From: Pleomorphomonas carboxyditropha
Lineage (GTDB): Bacteria; Pseudomonadota; Alphaproteobacteria; Rhizobiales; Pleomorphomonadaceae
DNA: 64,000 bases
Assembly: GCF_002770725.1 (NCBI RefSeq)
Contig: NZ_NQVN01000021.1
Location: forward strand, 1-64,000
Reading direction: 5' to 3'
The notes beneath the pieces were generated by a model. The model saw only the letters and a list, made by a program, of their open reading frames with translations. It was not told where the DNA came from and made no database searches. Shown here in pieces: positions 18,276 through 26,933 of the stretch (its first letter is position 1; each line of letters opens with the position of its first letter). Made by a program: the position numbers and the translations under genes.

Positions 18276-19718
18276 ATGTTTCATTTCAATCGTCCGGACG
18301 AGCAACTCGCGGCGATCTGTTCATCCCAGGCGGTGATCCGCTTCGATCGCAACGGCACCGTGGTGCAGGCCAACCCCATCTTCCTGAAGGCCATGGGCTA
18401 CGAGCCCGGGGAGGTCCAGGGCAAGCATCACCGCATGTTCATGCCCGAGGGCGAGGCCGACAGCCCGGCCTACGAGGCGTTCTGGGCCGCTCTCCGGCGG
18501 GGCGAGCCGCAGGCCGGCGAATTCGAGCGGAAGGCCAAGTCGGGCCGCCTCGTCTGCCTGCAGGCCACCTACAGTCCCATCCGCACGACGTCGGGCGAGG
18601 TGACCGGCGTGGTCAAGGTGGCGACGGAGGTCGTCTCGCGACGGGCGGCCGAACAGCGGGCGGCGCGGCTTCTGGGCGTGCTGGACCAGTTGCCGATCGC
18701 CATCATGACCTGCGATCCGTCGACCCACCTCATCGACTACGTCAACAGGACGGGCGTCGAGACCATCCGGCGGGTGGAAAGGCACCTGCCGGTGAAGGCC
18801 GACCAGCTGATCGGCACCAGCATCGACCGCTTCCACCGCGCGCCGTCGCACCAGCACCATCTGCTGGCCTCGCTCGGCACGCGCAGCCACCACGCGGAAA
18901 TCGCCATCGGCGCGGAGACGCTCGATCTCAATGCGTCCATCGTGGCCGGGCAGCCGCTGCTGAGTTGGTCGATCATCACCGACCGGGTGGCGATGGTCGC
19001 CGGCATCGATCAGGCGATCACCGCCATGAAGGAGGTCGGCACCCAGGTTTCCGCTGCCAGCATCCAGCTCAAGTCGAACGCCGCCGAGACCGTATCGCTG
19101 GCGGGCACCATGGCTGCGGCGACCGAGGAACAGTCGGCCGCCCTCGGCGAGGTCGCCCAGCGGATCTCGGAGACGGCCGACCTTGCCGCCAACGTCAGCA
19201 CGGCGGCGGCCGGAACGCGGGACAAGCTGGCTCAGCTCGACGAGGCGGTGCGCGGCATCGCCGAGGTGGTCAACCTGATCACCAGCATCGCCGAGCAGAC
19301 CAAGCTGCTCGCCCTCAACGCCACCATCGAGGCGGCCCGGGCCGGCGAGGTCGGCAAGGGGTTCGCCGTGGTGGCCGCCGAGGTGAAGGCATTGTCGGAC
19401 CAGACGAGCAAGGCGACCGAGTCGATCTCGCGGCGCATCGACGACATCACCGGCGGCACCAGGGTGACGATCGAGAGCGTCGGCGAGGTGCTCGCCGGCC
19501 TGCGCTCCATCGCCGAGCTGTCGGCGGCCGTGGCCGGCGCCACCGAGGAGCAGCGGGCGGTGGCCAGCGAGACGGCGGCGGCCGTCGCCTCGCTGGCCGT
19601 GCAGGCGCGGGAGACCGACGGCGCGGCGCGGGACGTGGAGAGCGTCGCCTCCAAGGTCACCGCCACCACCGACCAATTGGCCGACAAGGTGGCCTCGTTC
19701 CTTCACAGGCAGGAGTAG
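18276..19718 (+). CDS. soluble methyl-accepting chemotaxis protein with PAS domains
   Basis: 480 residues with no membrane helix, so probably cytoplasmic. GAGGAG precedes the ATG. PAS 1 (about 15-120: [31 protein letters not shown]) resembles haem- or flavin-binding sensors, and a second PAS-like region spans about 130-230. The signalling domain carries the family tip [19 protein letters not shown] and [17 protein letters not shown]. It lies 59 bases after the c-di-GMP gene on the same strand, possibly co-transcribed, suggesting a shared energy or redox taxis input. It would signal through the CheA/CheW encoded at 9-12 kb. Confidence 0.92.
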   Translation: MFHFNRPDEQLAAICSSQAVIRFDRNGTVVQANPIFLKAMGYEPGEVQGKHHRMFMPEGEADSPAYEAFWAALRRGEPQAGEFERKAKSGRLVCLQATYSPIRTTSGEVTGVVKVATEVVSRRAAEQRAARLLGVLDQLPIAIMTCDPSTHLIDYVNRTGVETIRRVERHLPVKADQLIGTSIDRFHRAPSHQHHLLASLGTRSHHAEIAIGAETLDLNASIVAGQPLLSWSIITDRVAMVAGIDQAITAMKEVGTQVSAASIQLKSNAAETVSLAGTMAAATEEQSAALGEVAQRISETADLAANVSTAAAGTRDKLAQLDEAVRGIAEVVNLITSIAEQTKLLALNATIEAARAGEVGKGFAVVAAEVKALSDQTSKATESISRRIDDITGGTRVTIESVGEVLAGLRSIAELSAAVAGATEEQRAVASETAAAVASLAVQARETDGAARDVESVASKVTATTDQLADKVASFLHRQE

Positions 19719-19802
19719 ATCGCCGATCGGCCCGGAGTTGCCGGAAGCCCCGCTGCCGGCGACCGCCGGCCACGCGTGCGGGGCGGCCGCCGCGCCGTCC
19801 CT

Positions 19803-20309
19803 TCAATAGGCCAGCAGCTTCAGCACGTCCGGCCAGCGGGCGGCGGCGGCGGCGATCATGGCGTCGGGATCGGCGAGGAAGCTCTGCCGCTCGGCCTCGG
19901 AGGCGAACAGATAGAGGCGGTTGCGGTTGATGGCGAACAGGGTGGGGTTGCCGGGCTGGGCGACGCCGCGCGCCACCGCCGCCAGGGCATAGCCGCCGAA
20001 GCCGGGGATATAGACGGCCGGCGCGGCGCGGAAGGCGGCGGCATTGCCTTCGGTGGCGAAGTGCCAGTAGGTGTCGCCGTAGGTTTCCTCGTAGTCGGCA
20101 AGGCCCGGAACGGCGGCGCCGCTGACGAAATAGGCCACCGGATCGTAGCCGCCGAGCGACAGTCCGGTGTAGGGATCGAACACTATCCTTTCGTCCAGCG
20201 CCTTTACCGGCTGGCAAGGGATGAGGAAAAACAGCGACAAGACAATGGCGCGGACGATAAAACTCGCCCAATCTTGCCGTCGTGATGTCTGATTCGTCTG
20301 TATGCTCAT
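19803..20309 (-). CDS. YHS domain-containing exported protein
   Basis: 168 residues. An N-terminal hydrophobic segment (IVRAIVLSLFFLIPCQPVKA) looks like a signal peptide. The YHS-type domain covers about 45-110: LSLGGYDPVAYFVSGAAVPG and TYWHFATEGNAAAF. YHS domains are linked to metal handling or act as partners of copper and other transport proteins, but this subgroup is uncharacterised. It is transcribed divergently from the eipA-like gene, 122 bases away, and converges with the chemoreceptor. Confidence 0.8.
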   Translation of the reverse strand: MSIQTNQTSRRQDWASFIVRAIVLSLFFLIPCQPVKALDERIVFDPYTGLSLGGYDPVAYFVSGAAVPGLADYEETYGDTYWHFATEGNAAAFRAAPAVYIPGFGGYALAAVARGVAQPGNPTLFAINRNRLYLFASEAERQSFLADPDAMIAAAAARWPDVLKLLAY

Positions 20310-20431
20310 GATGTCACCGGCCGATGCCGACGTTCATCTTGCCTGAACGGGGTGTCGGCGAGGTTAATGTTCTGGTGGTCTCGCCAGCCTGCCGCTCCGG
20401 CGGCGGCGGGCGGGGCGTGGAGGGATTGCCG

Positions 20432-21007
20432 ATGTCGCGTCTGTCGGTGCTGAAAGCGCTGCCGCTCCTCCTGCTGGCCCTGATGGCCGCGGCGGTGATG
20501 CCCGCCGCCGCCCAGCAGGGGCAGCAGACCTATTCGTCATCGGAACTGGTGGACACCGGTCACAAGTTCTTCGGCGAGATGTCTGGCGGCCTCGCCTCGG
20601 CGATCGAGCGGGCCGCCGCCAATTACGGCCAGCCCAACGGCTACATCCTCGGCCAGGAGGGCTCCGGCGCCTTCCTCGGCGGCCTGCGCTACGGCGAAGG
20701 CACGCTCTACACGCGCAACGCCGGCACGGCGCGCGTCTACTGGCAGGGCCCGTCGTTCGGCATCGACTTCGGCGGCGACGGCGCCCGCACCATGATCCTC
20801 GTCTACAATCTGCCCGCGGTGCAGTCGATCTACCAGCGCTTCGGCGGCGTCAACGGCTCGGCCTACCTGGTCGGCGGCTTCGGCATCACGGCGCTGCGCC
20901 AGGGCGACATCACGCTGGTGCCGGTGCGCACCGGCGTCGGCGCCCGCCTCGGCGTCAACGTCGGCTACCTCAAGTTCACGCCGCAGGCGACCTGGAACCC
21001 GTTCTGA
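20432..21007 (+). CDS. eipA: EipA family envelope protein (DUF1134)
   Basis: 191 residues. The ATG at 20432 follows GGAGGG and starts a signal peptide (LPLLLLALMAAAVMPAAAQQ). The mature region is the conserved DUF1134 domain, with FFGEMSGGLASAIERAA, YGEGTLYTR, YWQGPSFGIDFGGDG and GGFGITALRQGDITLVPVRTG (given as its first part GGFGITALRQGDI). EipA of Brucella is a small periplasmic beta-barrel needed for cell-envelope integrity. Homology is strong; the role here is inferred from the family. Stands alone. Confidence 0.87.
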   Translation: MSRLSVLKALPLLLLALMAAAVMPAAAQQGQQTYSSSELVDTGHKFFGEMSGGLASAIERAAANYGQPNGYILGQEGSGAFLGGLRYGEGTLYTRNAGTARVYWQGPSFGIDFGGDGARTMILVYNLPAVQSIYQRFGGVNGSAYLVGGFGITALRQGDITLVPVRTGVGARLGVNVGYLKFTPQATWNPF

Positions 21008-21151
21008 CGCTCCCTGCGGCCGCCGGGCCGGCTCCCGCCATTTTTTTCGCCGCCGGACGGTCGGGAACTCCGGTCCGCCCTTGACCGTTTCCTTCCCGAT
21101 GCGCGACAAATAAAGGCTGAGGCGGGTTGATCTGCCGCGGGATGGCATGAC

Positions 21152-21991
21152 GTGATCGAGACGGTGCTGATCTTTCTGGCGGGCGTGCTGGCGGCGGGGC
21201 TCGTGGCGCTGCTGTCGATGCCGGCGATCAACTCGCGGGCCGTGCGCCTCTACCGGCGGCGGCTCGACCAGCAACTGCCGCGCTCGGTCGCCGAGATGGC
21301 GGCGGCCAAGGACGCCGTCCGGGCCGAGATGGCCGCCCGCATGGCGCGCATCGAGATCGAGCTCGACACGGCGCGGCAGGCGGTGGCGGCGGCCGAGCTC
21401 CGCAGCTCGGAAGATCGCCTGCTGGCCCGGGCGCTGCAGGCGGAAAAGGCCAGCTTCGAGGCGGCGATCGCCGATTACGAAAAGCGCCTCGAGGAGGCCC
21501 GCTCGATCGCCCGCTACGCCCACGAGGCGGTGGCGCGCGTCGACGCCGAACGGCGCGACCTGCAGCGCAAGATCAGCATCCGGGCCACCGAGGCCGAGGA
21601 AAGCCGCGACGAGGCGGAATCGCTGGCCGCCGACATGAAGATGGCGCTGGTCGAGGCCGAGGCGCGCATCGCCGTGTTGAGCGAGACCATCGCCGACCTC
21701 ACCCATACGCCGCCGCTGGTGCATTCGCCGGGCATGGCCGCCCCGGCGTCCGCCGCCCCGCCGGCGCCGGTCATCCACGTGGATTTCGGGGCCAAGGCCG
21801 AGCGCCAGCCGGACAAGCCGGCCGCCAAGGGCGACGATCTCGACGAGGATGCCCGCATCGACGATCTCGCCAACCGGCTGAAGCTGCTGCGCGCCCGCAA
21901 CGCGGTCGCCCGCCAGCGCATCGAATCGGCGCTGGCCAAGGGAACCGAGCCGCCGGCGCAGGGGGATGCGCCGCAGTCGGGCTCCTCATAA
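21152..21991 (+). CDS. membrane-anchored coiled-coil protein, unknown
   Basis: 279 residues from a GTG at 21152. The N-terminal helix (VLIFLAGVLAAGLVALLSM) anchors it to the membrane. From about 35 to 190 the sequence is a continuous Ala/Glu/Arg-rich coiled coil. A Pro/Ala linker and a short charged helix (RIDDLANRLKLLRARNAVAR) follow. I recognise the type from other Hyphomicrobiales genomes but no named family. The stop codon abuts the MITE-like element. Possible roles include envelope scaffolding or cell-division accessory, but nothing here proves that. Confidence 0.7.
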   Translation: MIETVLIFLAGVLAAGLVALLSMPAINSRAVRLYRRRLDQQLPRSVAEMAAAKDAVRAEMAARMARIEIELDTARQAVAAAELRSSEDRLLARALQAEKASFEAAIADYEKRLEEARSIARYAHEAVARVDAERRDLQRKISIRATEAEESRDEAESLAADMKMALVEAEARIAVLSETIADLTHTPPLVHSPGMAAPASAAPPAPVIHVDFGAKAERQPDKPAAKGDDLDEDARIDDLANRLKLLRARNAVARQRIESALAKGTEPPAQGDAPQSGSS

Positions 21992-22135
21992 GAGACCATT
22001 TCTAAATTCTGCTCCGGCGGCCGTCTGACGCGACTTTCTGCGCTTCCTGTGCTCACGGACCTCAATGTCCGCTCCGCTCCGGTTCTCGAAAGCCACGCCA
22101 GCCGACTCACCGGAGCGAATTTCCAAATGGTCTCT
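21991..22135. mobile_element. MITE-like element with 26-27 bp inverted ends
   Basis: Left end AGAGACCATTTCTAAATTCT plus GCTCCGG (21991-22017) and right end CCGGAGCGAATTTCC plus AAATGGTCTCT (22110-22135) are imperfect inverted repeats, differing at a few positions. The 92-base interior has no ORF. It occupies exactly the space between two converging stop codons, touching both. The size and ends fit a non-autonomous miniature transposon; no transposase with such ends is in the window. Confidence 0.65.
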
Positions 22136-23007
22136 CAGCCCGTGCGGTGGTGGCGTGCCGGCCGGAAACGGGCGATCAGGCCGCCGGCCGGACCGAAGGC
22201 GATGGAAAAGGCGTAGACGACGCCCGCCGCGACGATGATCGCCGGGCCCGACGGCAGGTTGGCGACAAAGGACGCGGTGAGGCCGCACAGCGAGGACAGG
22301 GCGGCGAAGACCATGGCCAGCGCCGTCATGGCGCCGAGCGAGCGCGTCCAGAAGCGGGCGCTGGCGGCCGGCAGCATCATCAGGCCGACCGACAGCAGCG
22401 TGCCGAGCGCCTGGAAGCCGGCGATCAGGTTCAGCACCATCACCAGCATGAAGGCGACGTGGATCAGCGCGCCGCGTCCGCCGACCGCCTTGAGGAAGCC
22501 GGGGTCGATGCATTCCAGCACCAGCGGGCGCCACATCACGGCAAAGGCGACGACGGTGATCGAGGCGACGATGCCGATGAACGTCAGCGCGGTGTCGTCG
22601 ATGGCCAGCACCGAGCCGAACAGCAGGTGCATGACGTCGACCGCCGAACCGCGCGCCGAGATCAGGATGACGCCGAGCGCCAGCGACACCAGGTAGAGGG
22701 TGGCGAGCGAGGCGTCCTCGCGGAGCGGCGTCAGGCGGGTGACGGCGCTGGCCATCAGCGCGATGGCGAGGCCGGCGGCGAGGCCGCCCGCCGTCATGGC
22801 CCAGAGGTTGAGGCCGGCGAGGAGATAGCCGGCGGCGACGCCCGGCAGGATGGCGTGGGCCATGGCGTCGCCGGTCAGCGACAGGCGGCGCAGCATCAGG
22901 AACACGCCGATCGGCGCGGCGGCCACCGACAGCACCAGGCAGCCGGCGAGCGCCCGGCGCATGAAGGCGAAATCGGCGAAGATGGACAGGAGGTCGGCGG
23001 CGGTCAT
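22135..23007 (-). CDS. znuB: metal ABC transporter permease (ZnuB-like)
   Basis: 290 residues, all hydrophobic helices of the ABC-3 permease family that import zinc or manganese. Recognisable segments include LSLTGDAMAHAILPGVAAGY, MHLLFGSVLAI and LLSVGLMMLPAASARFW. Its ATG overlaps the ATPase stop by four bases. The zinc assignment rests on the Zur-like palindrome in front of the operon; manganese (SitD/MntB-like) remains possible. No solute-binding protein (ZnuA) gene is adjacent. Confidence 0.87.
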   Translation of the reverse strand: MTAADLLSIFADFAFMRRALAGCLVLSVAAAPIGVFLMLRRLSLTGDAMAHAILPGVAAGYLLAGLNLWAMTAGGLAAGLAIALMASAVTRLTPLREDASLATLYLVSLALGVILISARGSAVDVMHLLFGSVLAIDDTALTFIGIVASITVVAFAVMWRPLVLECIDPGFLKAVGGRGALIHVAFMLVMVLNLIAGFQALGTLLSVGLMMLPAASARFWTRSLGAMTALAMVFAALSSLCGLTASFVANLPSGPAIIVAAGVVYAFSIAFGPAGGLIARFRPARHHRTG

Positions 23008-23783
23008 CGGGCGGGCTCGACCTCGCAGAAGGGGGCGGCTTCGTCCCAGGCCTCGACATGGCGGCGGGCGGCGGCGAGGTGCCCGGCGGTCAGCACGGCG
23101 GCGGTGTCGCCCTCGGCGATCAGCCGGCGGGCGATCAGCAGCGTCCGGGGGAAGCGGCGGCGCACCAGCTCGAGGTCGTGCAGCACGGCGACCACCGTGC
23201 GTCCCTCGGCGTTCCAGCCGGCGACGACGTCCATCAGCTCGTGGGTGGTGCGGTCGTCGACGGCGGTGAACGGCTCGTCCAGGAGGATCAGCGGCGCGTC
23301 CTGCAGGGCGAGGCGGGCGAACAGCACCCGCTGCAACTGGCCGCCGGACAGCGTGTCGAGCGGCCGCTGCTCGAAGCCGACGAGGCCGACGGCGGCGAGC
23401 GCCCGCGCCACGTCCTCGTCGTCGGCGCGGCGGAAGCCGCCGAAGGCACCGCGCCGGCCCCACAGGCCCATGGCGACGAAGTCGAATACCGGCAGCGGAA
23501 ACTGGCGGTCGATTTCGGCGAGCTGCGGCAGGTAGGCGATCTCGCTGCGGCGGCAGCCGCTGACCTCGACGTGGCCCTCGATCGGCCGGATATGACCGAT
23601 CGCCGCCTTGAGCAGGGTGGACTTGCCGGCGCCGTTGGGACCGGCGACCGCCGTCATGCTGCCGGCCGGAAAATGCGCCGACAGGTGGTGCAGCGCCGGA
23701 TGGCGATCGTAGCCGATGGTGGCGTTCCGGAAGGCGAGCGCCGCGCCGCCGGCGGGCCGGGCGTGTTGGTCGAAATCCGTCAC
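23004..23783 (-). CDS. znuC: metal ABC transporter ATP-binding protein (ZnuC-like)
   Basis: 259 residues from a GTG at 23783. Walker A GPNGAGKST (about 47-55), signature LSGGQLQRV, Walker B LILLDEPF and the switch His in VLHDLELV are intact. Powers the permease encoded by the overlapping downstream gene. The GTG overlaps the stop of the small upstream ORF (GTGA), so all three genes are probably translated in a coupled way. Metal specificity inferred from the operator. Confidence 0.9.
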   Translation of the reverse strand: MTDFDQHARPAGGAALAFRNATIGYDRHPALHHLSAHFPAGSMTAVAGPNGAGKSTLLKAAIGHIRPIEGHVEVSGCRRSEIAYLPQLAEIDRQFPLPVFDFVAMGLWGRRGAFGGFRRADDEDVARALAAVGLVGFEQRPLDTLSGGQLQRVLFARLALQDAPLILLDEPFTAVDDRTTHELMDVVAGWNAEGRTVVAVLHDLELVRRRFPRTLLIARRLIAEGDTAAVLTAGHLAAARRHVEAWDEAAPFCEVEPAR

Positions 23784-23950
23784 CGCAGCACCCAGCCGAT
23801 CATGATCCAGATGCCCGCGACAAGGCAGGCCGCGCCGGCGAGGCGGGCGCCGAGGCCGAGGCGGAGCACCGACGGCCGGACGACGACGACGGCGGGACGG
23901 CCGGCGTCGCCGGTGGCGGAGGGCAAGGGGCGAGGCGAATGTTGCAGCAT
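23780..23950 (-). CDS. 56-residue membrane peptide leading the metal transporter operon
   Basis: ATG at 23950, stop at 23780, overlapping the ATPase start as GTGA. The N-terminal half is Pro/Arg-rich (MLQHSPRPLPSATGDAGRP) and the C-terminal half is a single hydrophobic helix (LAGAACLVAGIWIMIGWVLR). The tight overlap and position between the Zur-like operator and znuC argue that it is real. It may be a regulatory or leader peptide, or a small subunit. No family recognised. Confidence 0.55.
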   Translation of the reverse strand: MLQHSPRPLPSATGDAGRPAVVVVRPSVLRLGLGARLAGAACLVAGIWIMIGWVLR

Positions 23951-23991
23951 GGCGGCCCCTGGATTGGCGGCGACGTCGAGATAGAGCGAAC

Positions 23992-24006
23992 CGTTATGAT
24001 ATAACG
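23992..24006 (-). promoter_or_regulatory. Zur-like operator of the znu operon
   Basis: Perfect inverted repeat CGTTAT-GAT-ATAACG, 42 bases before the first ATG of the operon. It resembles the GTTATA...TATAAC core of alphaproteobacterial Zur boxes. Repression by zinc-bound Zur is the natural reading; Mur or Fur-like binding cannot be excluded. Confidence 0.55.
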
Positions 24007-24361
24007 TTTACAAGGTCAACTGCCTCGTTTGCTGCCCGCTTTTCCAGCACTTTAAAATTAGTCGAGACTAGGGATATCAAATCTTATTTACCCGCCAAGG
24101 TCATTCAGATACATTCCGGTATGTAAATGTAATTACGCCAACACTCAGGAAACAATTTTCATTGGCGGCCCGGTTTATAGAAACTTTTAAAAAACCTTGG
24201 GGCGCTGCCTGCGCTATTCGTAACGTATGCGAGGCGCATACTTGAAATCTCTGATTTTGTTGTTTAGTAGGATAAAACGCAACACGATTCTCCCAAGGTC
24301 GAAGCAAGTGGTCACCAGCACCCTCCTTTCCTCCGTTCGGCAAAATGCAGGGGAGGCAGCC
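24007..24361. other. AT-rich intergenic region before the MarR gene
   Basis: About 355 bases without a convincing gene. It holds an imperfect palindrome, ACATTCCGGTATGT near 24111-24125, which might be an operator for the downstream MarR regulator. The frame of that regulator is open upstream to 24227 but the extension is unlike a MarR N-terminus. Otherwise nothing recognisable. Confidence 0.4.
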
Positions 24362-24799
24362 ATGGCGGCCGAACCCGATCTCATGAAAACCTTCCTTCTG
24401 GCCTATGAGTCGGTGATCGAGACACTGCGTCCGAGCATGAAGGTCGCCGGTCTCACCGAGCCGCAGTGGCGGGTGCTGCACGAGCTGCAGATGCGGTCGC
24501 CGATGATCGCCTCCGAGCTCGCCGCCAACACCTTCGTCCGAGCGTCGAGCCTGTCGCGCATTCTGCGCGACCTCGAGGCGCGCGACCTGATCAATCGCGC
24601 CCAGCAGTTCGAGGACCTGAGGAAGACGCTGGTGTCGCTGACCGACTACGGATGCAAGACGATCGCGCCGATCGAGGCGAACTACAGCGATCTCGTCCAG
24701 CGCATCGCCAACAGCGTCGGCAGCGACAAGGTGAGCGCCTGCGCCGCCGCCTGCGCCGGCATCGTCGAGCAGATCGGCGCGCGGCCCGGCGACGACTAG
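24362..24799 (+). CDS. MarR family transcriptional regulator (HpaR-like)
   Basis: 145 residues. GGGAGG lies just before the ATG at 24362. The winged helix-turn-helix is clear: LTEPQWRVLHEL, MIASELAANTFVRASSLSRI and LEARDLINRAQQFEDLRKTL. The sequence order resembles regulators of aromatic-acid catabolism such as HpaR. These bind as dimers and are released by phenolic ligands. No aromatic operon is adjacent, so its target may be itself or remote. It converges with ptxS, eight bases apart. Confidence 0.87.
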   Translation: MAAEPDLMKTFLLAYESVIETLRPSMKVAGLTEPQWRVLHELQMRSPMIASELAANTFVRASSLSRILRDLEARDLINRAQQFEDLRKTLVSLTDYGCKTIAPIEANYSDLVQRIANSVGSDKVSACAAACAGIVEQIGARPGDD

Positions 24800-24807
24800 A
24801 CCGGCTC

Positions 24808-25860
24808 TCACACCGCTGCCGAGGACCGGCGTGCGATCAGTTGACCCTGGAAGACGGTCTTGCGCCGCGGCGACAGGTCGCCGCCGATGCGATCCATCAG
24901 ATGGGAGACCGCGGTGCCGCCGATGGCGTCGGTCGGCTGGGCGATGGTGGTGATGCCGCCGCTGACCAGCGGCGACCATTCGAGCTCGTCGAAGCCGATG
25001 AAGCCGAGATCGTCCGGCATGGCGAGACCGAGCCGGTGTATGGCGCGGACGACGCGCAGGGTGGTGATGCCGCTGCCGGCGATCATCGCCTTGGGGCCGA
25101 GAGAGCCGTCCCGGTCGCCGACAAAGGCGGCAACCAGCGCGGCGAGCGCCGATTCGTCGGCGAGGTCGACCTCGATGATCCGTCCCCGCACCCCCGCATG
25201 CCGGGCTGCTTCGGACAGGAATACCGACGACCGCTCCTCCCGGGTGCTGACGCCGGCGATCGTCTCGGAAACGAAGGCGATGTCCCGGAAACCGTTGCCG
25301 ATCAGGTGCTGCGTCGCCTGCCGGCAGGCGTCGGCGTTGTCGAGGCCGACATAGTCGTGGCGGCTTCCGGCGAGAAGGCGGTCGAGCAGGACCACCTTCA
25401 TCTCGTCGGTGGCGCGGGCCGATGTCTTGTGCCGTTCGCTGGTGGTGTGCAGGATGATGCCTTCGACGCTATAGGCGGCCAACGTGTCGAGTATGTCCTG
25501 CTCGGTGGCCGGGTCGTCGGCGCTGTTGCACAGCATCATCGAATAGCCCCTGGCTCGGCACGCCCGTTCCGCGCTGCGCATCACCTCGACCGAATAGGGG
25601 TTGGTGGCATTGGCGGCGACGAAGCCGATGAGGCGGGTGCGGCCGCGCTTCAACCCGCGGGCCAGCCGGTTCGGCCGATAGCCCAGCCGTCCGATGGCCG
25701 CCTCGATCTGCGCCTGGTTCTGGGCCGAGACCAGCTCGAACCGGCCGCCCAGGAATCGGGAAACGGCCGCCTTTGAGACGCCGGCCTCGAGCGCCACGTC
25801 GCTGATGGTCACGCTGCGGGGAGGCTCGCCGGGCAAAGCCTGCTTCGTATCGCTGCTCAT
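24808..25860 (-). CDS. ptxS: LacI family repressor, probable PtxS orthologue
   Basis: 350 residues. LacI-type helix-turn-helix at about 16-65 (VTISDVALEAGVSKAAVSRF), then hinge and periplasmic-binding-like sensor (LIGFVAANATNPYSVEVMRS, GLDNADACRQATQHLI, PDDLGFIGFDELEW). It is divergent from kguE-K-T-D, the arrangement seen in Pseudomonas, where PtxS represses the kgu genes and is released by 2-ketogluconate. Both inverted repeats in the shared promoter resemble the PtxS site TGAAACCGGTTTCA with one mismatch each. The ribosome site is weak. Confidence 0.82.
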   Translation of the reverse strand: MSSDTKQALPGEPPRSVTISDVALEAGVSKAAVSRFLGGRFELVSAQNQAQIEAAIGRLGYRPNRLARGLKRGRTRLIGFVAANATNPYSVEVMRSAERACRARGYSMMLCNSADDPATEQDILDTLAAYSVEGIILHTTSERHKTSARATDEMKVVLLDRLLAGSRHDYVGLDNADACRQATQHLIGNGFRDIAFVSETIAGVSTREERSSVFLSEAARHAGVRGRIIEVDLADESALAALVAAFVGDRDGSLGPKAMIAGSGITTLRVVRAIHRLGLAMPDDLGFIGFDELEWSPLVSGGITTIAQPTDAIGGTAVSHLMDRIGGDLSPRRKTVFQGQLIARRSSAAV

Positions 25861-26004
25861 GACGGCAACCTATCCGAGATCGGACGGCGTGGAAACATGG
25901 TTGCCCCCTGCCGCACAGCCTTTGCCGGTCCCCGATCGCGCTTCGATTGGTCTTTTGTCCTAGTGGCTCTTACGCACTTGAGTTTGCCGGCAATCCATGG
26001 ATAT

Positions 26005-26028
26005 TTTACTGAAACTGGTTTCAGTAAA
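26005..26028. promoter_or_regulatory. PtxS-type operator 1
   Basis: Perfect inverted repeat TTTACTGAAAC-TG-GTTTCAGTAAA, 24 bases. Its core TGAAACTGGTTTCA differs at one position from the PtxS consensus TGAAACCGGTTTCA. It lies between ptxS and kguE, 145 bases from the ptxS start. Confidence 0.75.
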
Positions 26029-26127
26029 TTGAGGGCTGAAATCGGGGGACCTCGCCACCGCATGCAAAATACTGCCGCATTTCCCGGAAATGCGACAAAC
26101 GAGATCGGCTTGCCAAATTCTATCAAC

Positions 26128-26141
26128 TGCAACCGGTTTCA
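26128..26141. promoter_or_regulatory. PtxS-type operator 2
   Basis: TGCAACCGGTTTCA, one mismatch from TGAAACCGGTTTCA, placed 24 bases before the kguE start. With operator 1 it is about 110 bases away, roughly ten helical turns, so looping by a tetrameric repressor is conceivable. Confidence 0.65.
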
Positions 26142-26164
26142 CAAAATCCAGAGCAGGAGGGTTC

Positions 26165-26914
26165 ATGACCGGCCGGGTTTTCATCGCACTATCCGCCTTC
26201 GGCGCCGAACGGGTGCGGCTCCTGGGGCAGGCCGCCTTCCTTGCCGTCGCCGCCGCCGCCGGCGCCGACGGCGCCGAGATACGGCGCGAGCTGTTCGACG
26301 GCCGCCCGCTTCCCCTCGGCGAACTTCGCGCCTTCGCCGCCGCCCTCGGCCTCGGCATCCGCTACTCGGTGCCCTTCGCGCTTTACGGCGCCGACGGCCG
26401 CCTCGGGGCGGAGGAGCTTGCCGGCTATGCCGACGAAGCCGGACGCCTTGGCGCCGAGGCGCTCAAGGTGTCGCTCGGCCATGCCCCGGCCGCGCCCGAT
26501 TTCGCCGAGCTGGCCGGCATCGTCGCGGGGCTGCCTTGCCCTCTGCTGATCGAAAACGACCAGACCCCCGAGGGCGGCCGCCTGGCGCCGCTCGCCGCCT
26601 TCATCGAAGGGGCGGCCGCCTCGGGGCTTTCGCTGGCGCTGACCTTCGACATCGGCAACTGGCGCTACACCGGCGAAGACGCCACCGCCGCCATCGGCCG
26701 CCTCGCCCCTCACGTCGCCTACGTCCATTGCAAGACCGCCGCCGAGCGCGACGGCAGGCTCGACGTCGAGCCGTTCGGCCCCGCCTCCGACCTGGCGCCG
26801 GTCATCTTCGGCGCCCTGACGCCAGGACTGCCGCGCGCCGTCGAATTCCCGATCGCCGGCGACGATCTCGTCGCCGCCACCCGCCACCATGTAACGCAAC
26901 TGGCCACGCTCTGA
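26165..26914 (+). CDS. kguE: sugar phosphate isomerase/epimerase (KguE-like)
   Basis: 249 residues, TIM-barrel of the xylose-isomerase-like/AP endonuclease family 2. AGGAGG precedes the ATG. Metal-site segments are visible: PCPLLIENDQTPEGG, LALTFDIGNWRYTGED and HVAYVHCKTA. It is the first gene of the operon, the place of kguE in Pseudomonas. The reaction of KguE is not well established; an epimerase or lactonase-like step on ketogluconate phosphate is assumed. Confidence 0.83.
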   Translation: MTGRVFIALSAFGAERVRLLGQAAFLAVAAAAGADGAEIRRELFDGRPLPLGELRAFAAALGLGIRYSVPFALYGADGRLGAEELAGYADEAGRLGAEALKVSLGHAPAAPDFAELAGIVAGLPCPLLIENDQTPEGGRLAPLAAFIEGAAASGLSLALTFDIGNWRYTGEDATAAIGRLAPHVAYVHCKTAAERDGRLDVEPFGPASDLAPVIFGALTPGLPRAVEFPIAGDDLVAATRHHVTQLATL

Positions 26915-26933
26915 GGGGCCAAGGGAGATGACC

